Source of the DNA: Mangrovivirga halotolerans
GTDB lineage: Bacteria; Bacteroidota; Bacteroidia; Cytophagales; Cyclobacteriaceae
DNA length: 64,000 nucleotides
NCBI RefSeq assembly: GCF_026241165.1
Contig: NZ_JAPFQN010000007.1
Location: forward strand, 62,001 to 126,000
Direction of reading: 5' to 3'
Shown here: positions 60,304-64,000 of the stretch, one piece after another
Layout of the letters: the number at the start of each line of letters is the position of its first letter
How positions within the stretch are numbered: the first letter of the stretch is position 1
Notes under the pieces: generated by a model
Database searches by the model: none
Told to the model about the DNA's origin: nothing
What the model saw: the letters and a program-made list of their open reading frames with translations, nothing else
Position numbers and translations under genes: made by a program

Positions 60304-61002
60304 TTATAATCCTGCTATAGAGTTTTTATCAATTTCGATACCAGGACTCATCGTACTAGAAATCGAAATCGTTTTAAAATAAGTACCTTTAGCTGAAGCA
60401 GGTTTTAATTTTGCGATTGTCTGGATTAATTCCACAGCGTTTTCGTGAATTTTTTCCGGATCGAAAGAAACTCGTCCGATAGATGTGTGAATTATTCCGA
60501 ACTTATCAACTTTAAAGTCAATTTTACCCGCTTTTACTTCCTGTACAGCTTTTCCTACGTCAAGAGTTACCGTACCCGCTTTTGGGTTAGGCATTAAACC
60601 ACGTGGACCCAATACTCGACCTAAACGACCAATCTTAGGCATTACAGTCGGCATTGTTATTATTACGTCTACGTCAGTCCAGCCATCTTCGATTTTCTTG
60701 ATGTACTCGTCAAGTCCTACATAGTCTGCACCAGCTTCTTTAGCCTCTTCTTCTTTATCAGGAGTACAAAGAACCAACACGCGAACATCGCGGCCTACCC
60801 CGTGAGGTAAAGCTACGACACCTCTGACCATTTGATCAGCTTTACGTGGGTCTACACCTAATCGAATATCGAGATCAACAGAAGCATCGAATGAAGCATA
60901 GTTTACTTCTTTCACTAGTGCCGCTGCTTCGCTAATAGCGTAAGCTTTTTCAGGATCTAACTTAGAAAATGCTTCTTTTTGTTTTTTTGTTAATCTTGCC
61001 AT
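60304..61002 (-). CDS. rplA: 50S ribosomal protein L1
   Basis: L1 forms the mobile stalk at the E site and in many bacteria represses the rplK-rplA mRNA. The 232 residues include [20 protein letters not shown] at the N-terminus and the conserved [20 protein letters not shown]. It follows rplK by 16 bp and precedes rplJ by 2 bp. Confidence 0.98.
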   Translation of the reverse strand: MARLTKKQKEAFSKLDPEKAYAISEAAALVKEVNYASFDASVDLDIRLGVDPRKADQMVRGVVALPHGVGRDVRVLVLCTPDKEEEAKEAGADYVGLDEYIKKIEDGWTDVDVIITMPTVMPKIGRLGRVLGPRGLMPNPKAGTVTLDVGKAVQEVKAGKIDFKVDKFGIIHTSIGRVSFDPEKIHENAVELIQTIAKLKPASAKGTYFKTISISSTMSPGIEIDKNSIAGL

Positions 61003-61018
61003 GTTACCTTAAGATTAG

Positions 61019-61459
61019 TTACATCCAAGGAGCTTTTCCCTGAACCTTTATTCCCATACTTCTTGCGGTCCCTGCAACCATTCGCATTGCTGACTCAACT
61101 GTAAATGCATTTAAATCCTGCATTTTAGTTTCAGCAATCTCTTTAACCTGATCCCAAGAAACAGATCCTACTTTAACTCGGTTAGGTTCAGCTGAACCCT
61201 TCTTAAGTTTCGCAGCCTCTTTTAACAAGATCGCAGCAGGAGGAGTTTTAATCACAAAGTCGAATGACTTGTCAGAATAAATAGTTACTACCACTGGTAG
61301 AACCATCCCTTGCTTGTCTTGTGTACGAGCATTAAACTGCTTGCAGAAGTCCATTATATTGAGACCCTTGGCACCAAGAGCCGGACCGATAGGTGGAGAC
61401 GGATTGGCTTGTCCACCCCTTACTTGTAACTTCAGGTAACCACTAATCTCCTTTGCCAT
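61019..61459 (-). CDS. rplK: 50S ribosomal protein L11
   Basis: L11 binds the GTPase-associated rRNA and is needed for the stringent response. The 146 residues show [20 protein letters not shown] near the start (the proline-rich thiostrepton-site region) and the RNA-binding C-terminal domain ending [18 protein letters not shown]. It follows nusG by 2 bp. Confidence 0.98.
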   Translation of the reverse strand: MAKEISGYLKLQVRGGQANPSPPIGPALGAKGLNIMDFCKQFNARTQDKQGMVLPVVVTIYSDKSFDFVIKTPPAAILLKEAAKLKKGSAEPNRVKVGSVSWDQVKEIAETKMQDLNAFTVESAMRMVAGTARSMGIKVQGKAPWM

Positions 61460-61461
61460 TA

Positions 61462-62019
61462 CTATTCTACTTTTTCGACCTGCATATAGTTTAATTCCAC
61501 TGGAGTGTTTCTACCAAAGATCTTCACGATAACATTAAGTTTCTTACGATCTTCAAAAACCTCCTCTACGTGGCCGGTAAATCCGCTGAATGGGCCGTCC
61601 ATTACTTTAACAGATTCACCTACAATATATGGTGTATCTAGTTTTTCCTCGAATTCTTCTGTCTCATCAACTTTACCTAAGATTCTGTTGACTTCAGACT
61701 GACGAAGGGGTACTGGATTTTTGGAAGCATTTCCCCCTCCTGCTCCGAGAAAACCGATCACACCTGGAATGCTGGTTACAGTGTGCATAACTTCTCCATG
61801 AGAAAGGTTAGCCTGAATCAGCACATAGCCCGGGAAGAAAGATCTTTCTCTGATGCGCTTCTTTCCATTGCGCATTTCATAAACTTTTTCTGAAGGAATC
61901 AGGATTTGTGGTACCTGATCTTCAAGTTTTTGTCGAGCTATCTCGTTTTCAAGATAGTTTTTCACCTTCTTCTCCTGACCACTTACAGCTCTCAGTACGT
62001 ACCATTTATGCTCACTCAT
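61462..62019 (-). CDS. nusG: Transcription termination/antitermination factor NusG
   Basis: NusG binds RNA polymerase and links it to Rho or to the ribosome via S10. The 185 residues have the NGN domain ([40 protein letters not shown]) and a C-terminal KOW domain ([20 protein letters not shown]). It follows secE by 20 bp and precedes rplK by 2 bp. Confidence 0.97.
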   Translation of the reverse strand: MSEHKWYVLRAVSGQEKKVKNYLENEIARQKLEDQVPQILIPSEKVYEMRNGKKRIRERSFFPGYVLIQANLSHGEVMHTVTSIPGVIGFLGAGGGNASKNPVPLRQSEVNRILGKVDETEEFEEKLDTPYIVGESVKVMDGPFSGFTGHVEEVFEDRKKLNVIVKIFGRNTPVELNYMQVEKVE

Positions 62020-62039
62020 AACCTCGGCGTAACAGTCAA

Positions 62040-62234
62040 TTATTTAATATTATTATAATAAAAATCGGTAATGTTCTGGAAACCAGAATCAATAAGACCG
62101 ATAACTAATGCAAAAATTAAAGAGGCTATCAAAACCAGGACAGCATTATTTTGCAATTCTCTATATCCTGGCCAGCTAACTTTAGTTGTCAACTCGATGT
62201 ATGACTCTTTAATATATGATACTAACTTATTCAT
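62040..62234 (-). CDS. secE: Preprotein translocase subunit SecE
   Basis: SecE clamps SecY. The 64-residue single-pass form has the amphipathic helix with KESYIELTTKVSWPGYRELQ and one membrane helix (about 31-50). The ATG at 62234 gives MNKLVSYIKESY; a longer frame to 62303 runs into the tRNA-Trp gene and was rejected. The gene is 19 bp downstream of tRNA-Trp and 20 bp upstream of nusG. Confidence 0.95.
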   Translation of the reverse strand: MNKLVSYIKESYIELTTKVSWPGYRELQNNAVLVLIASLIFALVIGLIDSGFQNITDFYYNNIK

Positions 62235-62253
62235 GAATAATATCTTAATAAAT

Positions 62254-62329
62254 TGGCACGGGTGGAGAGACTCGAACTCCCAGCCAATGGTTTTGGAGAC
62301 CACTACTCTACCAATTGAGCTACACCCGT
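62254..62329 (-). tRNA. tRNA-Trp (anticodon CCA)
   Basis: The minus strand folds into a cloverleaf with a 7-bp acceptor (ACGGGTG / CACCCGT), D-arm with TAGCTC and GGTAGAG, anticodon loop CTCCAAA (anticodon CCA) and T-arm with GTTCGAGTC. The discriminator is G, and a 3' CCA appears to be encoded (62254-62256). It is the first gene of the secE-nusG operon. Confidence 0.95.
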
Positions 62330-62356
62330 GTATATAACACCCCGAAAAACGGAATG

Positions 62357-62387
62357 CAAAGATAGAAAAATATTCTTGATAAACAAA
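62357..62387 (-). promoter_or_regulatory. Promoter of the tRNA-Trp-secE-nusG-rpl operon
   Basis: On the minus strand TTTG (62384-62387) is followed after exactly 19 bp by TATCTTTG (62357-62364), a perfect Bacteroidota promoter, 27 bp before the tRNA 5' end. Its -33 element overlaps the tuf terminator. Confidence 0.8.
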
Positions 62388-62418
62388 ACGCGTTCCCGAA
62401 AAATCAGAAACGCGTTTT
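62385..62418 (-). terminator. Intrinsic terminator after tuf
   Basis: A perfect 10-bp stem (AAAACGCGTT / AACGCGTTTT) with a 14-nt loop is followed by T residues on the minus strand, 16 bp after the tuf stop. Confidence 0.8.
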
Positions 62419-62434
62419 ATATTTTATATCAAAA

Positions 62435-63622
62435 TTACTCTATGATTTCAGTAACCTGACCAGAACCTACTGTTCTACCACCTTCACGGATAGCGAAACG
62501 TAGACCTTTTTCCATTGCAATCGGGCTGATCAAATCAACTACAATTGAAACGTTATCACCTGGCATTACCATTTCAACACCTTCTGGAAGTTTAATCTCT
62601 CCAGTAACGTCTGTAGTTCTGAAGTAGAACTGTGGACGGTATCTGTTGAAGAAAGGAGTGTGACGTCCACCTTCTTCTTTTGAAAGAACGTAAACCTCAG
62701 CTTTGAAGTGGTGGTGAGGAGTTACAGAACCTGGCTTACAGATTACCATACCTCTTTTGATTTGAGACTTCTCAATACCACGAAGTAATAGACCAACGTT
62801 ATCACCAGCTTCACCTCTATCTAAGATCTTACGGAACATCTCAACACCTGTAATTGTTGACTTAAGGTTTTCTGCTCCCATACCTAAGATATCAACAGGA
62901 TCACCAGAGTTGATTACACCTCTCTCAATACGACCAGTAGCAACAGTACCACGACCAGTAATAGAGAATACGTCCTCAACAGGCATCAAGAAATCTTTGT
63001 CGATAAGTCTTTCTGGAAGTGGAATGAACTCATCCACAGCAGCCATCAACTCATCTACTTTTTCTACCCACTTAGGCTCACCATTAAGTGCACCAAGAGC
63101 AGATCCAGCAATAATAGGAGTGTCATCACCTGGGTAGTCATATGAAGAAAGAAGATCTCTAACTTCCATTTCTACTAATTCAAGTAATTCCTCATCATCA
63201 ACAAGGTCTACCTTGTTTAAGAATACAACAATTGCCGGTACACCTACCTGACGACCAAGAAGGATGTGCTCCCTAGTTTGAGGCATTGGTCCATCAGTTG
63301 CAGCTACAACTAAGATCGCACCGTCCATCTGAGCAGCACCAGTAACCATGTTTTTCACATAGTCAGCGTGACCTGGACAGTCAACGTGTGCATAGTGACG
63401 ATTCTCAGTTGCGTACTCGATATGCGAACTGTTGATAGTAATACCACGCTCCTTTTCTTCTGGTGCGTTATCGATGGCAGAGAAGTCTCTACTCTCTGCA
63501 AGACCTTTATCTGCCAAAACTTTTGAAATAGCCGCAGTTAAAGTTGTCTTACCGTGGTCTACGTGACCGATGGTACCGATATTAACGTGCGGTTTCGAAC
63601 GATCAAAGGTTTCCTTAGCCAT
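62435..63622 (-). CDS. tuf: Elongation factor Tu
   Basis: EF-Tu brings aminoacyl-tRNA to the ribosome. The 395 residues contain G1 [11 protein letters not shown]3 [13 protein letters not shown]4 [10 protein letters not shown] and G5 SALGALNG, then barrel domains II and III with the conserved C-terminal region ([15 protein letters not shown]). It lies between the tRNA-Gly-Thr cluster and tRNA-Trp, the classical tufB-like neighbourhood. The start ATG at 63622 is unambiguous. Confidence 0.98.
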   Translation of the reverse strand: MAKETFDRSKPHVNIGTIGHVDHGKTTLTAAISKVLADKGLAESRDFSAIDNAPEEKERGITINSSHIEYATENRHYAHVDCPGHADYVKNMVTGAAQMDGAILVVAATDGPMPQTREHILLGRQVGVPAIVVFLNKVDLVDDEELLELVEMEVRDLLSSYDYPGDDTPIIAGSALGALNGEPKWVEKVDELMAAVDEFIPLPERLIDKDFLMPVEDVFSITGRGTVATGRIERGVINSGDPVDILGMGAENLKSTITGVEMFRKILDRGEAGDNVGLLLRGIEKSQIKRGMVICKPGSVTPHHHFKAEVYVLSKEEGGRHTPFFNRYRPQFYFRTTDVTGEIKLPEGVEMVMPGDNVSIVVDLISPIAMEKGLRFAIREGGRTVGSGQVTEIIE

Positions 63623-63674
63623 TTTCTTATAATCCTCGGTTTAGTTATAAATTCATTTACTTAATTGACAAAAA

Positions 63675-63701
63675 CACCTTAAAAAGAACTTTTTTAAGGT
63701 G
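63675..63701 (-). terminator. Hairpin between tRNA-Thr and tuf, possible terminator
   Basis: A perfect 11-bp stem (CACCTTAAAAA / TTTTTAAGGTG) with a 5-nt loop is followed on the minus strand by TTTTTG. It may terminate or attenuate tRNA transcripts before tuf. A second small inverted repeat (CCGGAT/ATCCGG) lies at 63720-63733. Confidence 0.6.
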
Positions 63702-63752
63702 GTTAAGATTTTATGATTTCCGGATAAATCCGGCAATTATATTTTCTAGTTG

Positions 63753-63824
63753 AGCCAATGACGGGAATTGAACCCGTGACCTCTTCCTTACCAAGGAAGC
63801 GCTCTACCCCTGAGCTACATCGGC
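63753..63824 (-). tRNA. tRNA-Thr (anticodon GGT)
   Basis: The minus strand folds as a tRNA with acceptor GCCGATG / CATTGGC (one G-T pair), D-arm TAGCTCAGGGGTAGAGC, anticodon stem CTTCC/GGAAG around TTGGTAA (anticodon GGT) and T-arm GGGTTCAATTCCC. CCA is not encoded. It lies 20 bp downstream of tRNA-Gly. Confidence 0.95.
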
Positions 63825-63844
63825 TTTAACCGACAATAAAATTG

Positions 63845-63917
63845 AGCGGGCGACGAGGCTCGAACCCGCGACCTACAGCTTGGAAGGCTGTCGCTCTACC
63901 AACTGAGCTACGCCCGC
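63845..63917 (-). tRNA. tRNA-Gly (anticodon TCC)
   Basis: The minus strand folds with acceptor GCGGGCG / CGCCCGC, D-arm TAGCTCAGTTGGTAGAGC, anticodon stem ACAGC/GCTGT around CTTCCAA (anticodon TCC) and T-arm GGGTTCGAGCC. CCA is not encoded. Confidence 0.95.
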
Positions 63918-63985
63918 TTAATCTCCTACCTCATTTAAAGATAGCATGAATTGCTCGCTTTAAATAAGATTCTCAAGAGTTTTTG

Positions 63986-64000
63986 TGGGGGAAGCAGGAT
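63986..64000 (-). tRNA. Partial tRNA, probably tRNA-Tyr, cut by the window end
   Basis: The last bases read on the minus strand as the 3' part of a T-stem (ATCCTGC) followed by an acceptor 3' arm TTCCCCC and discriminator A. With tRNA-Gly, tRNA-Thr and tuf following, tRNA-Tyr is the expected gene, but the anticodon is outside the window. Confidence 0.5.

Noticed and set aside
62235-62303. N-terminal extension of secE
   Set aside because: It would translate part of the tRNA-Trp gene; the ATG at 62234 gives a normal SecE.
63720-63733. CCGGAT/ATCCGG inverted repeat as an operator
   Set aside because: Short, with almost no loop and no second copy; it could be chance, so it is only mentioned with the nearby hairpin.

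Overview
The window reads as chromosome from a Bacteroidota bacterium, most likely of the order Cytophagales. The DNA is AT-rich. Shine-Dalgarno sequences are almost absent, and several promoters match the Bacteroidota pattern TTTG-N19-TAnnTTTG. The gene content also fits: an LptD-like outer-membrane protein, MCE and DivIVA-domain proteins, a DAHP synthase/chorismate mutase fusion, Zn-free forms of S14, S4 and L36, and rpsJ placed behind fusA. I see no phage, insertion sequence, CRISPR array or rRNA. Most of the window is core genome.

Region 1 (1-32.4 kb) is a mosaic of short operons. It holds a small envelope/signalling trio (5'-truncated hypothetical, lipoprotein, tail-anchored degenerate receiver). 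Next come an M3 peptidase, a ferredoxin-type oxidoreductase, a ChaN-like protein, FolB, a DivIVA protein and a WD40 protein, with a phosphopantetheinyl transferase running the other way. They are followed by a SirB1-like protein, an acyl-CoA carboxylase beta subunit, an MCE protein, a cell-wall amidase, LptD and LysS. The region ends with an ABC ATPase behind proline dehydrogenase, the shikimate genes (DAHP synthase/chorismate mutase, aroB, aroA), a periplasmic-binding-type metal receptor, an M42 peptidase, PccB, Ppx/GppA, an Ldh-family oxidoreductase, a beta-barrel protein, an FtsB-like protein, enolase and CarA.

Region 2 (32.5-47.0 kb) is the ribosomal superoperon on the minus strand. In transcription order it runs rplC-rplD-rplW-rplB-rpsS-rplV-rpsC-rplP-rpmC-rpsQ-rplN-rplX-rplE-rpsN, then rpsH-rplF-rplR-rpsE-rpmD-rplO-secY-map-infA-rpmJ-rpsM-rpsK-rpsD-rpoA-rplQ. 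It starts from a promoter in front of rplC with a structured leader, and a second promoter with a 5' hairpin lies in front of rpsH.

Region 3 (47.1-64 kb) holds, in transcription order, the tRNA-Tyr (partial)-Gly-Thr cluster, tuf, tRNA-Trp-secE-nusG-rplK-rplA-rplJ-rplL, rpoB-rpoC, a DUF3467 gene, then rpsL-rpsG-fusA-rpsJ with its own promoter and terminator. Together these genes make the ribosome, RNA polymerase, translocon core and elongation factors.

I found no clearly new defence or mobile system. The most interesting signals are regulatory: structured leaders, overlapping terminator/promoter elements, TTG starts and tandem hairpins between rplL and rpoB. There are also a few odd proteins: a pseudo-receiver, a DivIVA protein with a long charged tail, and L17 with a long lysine/glutamate tail.
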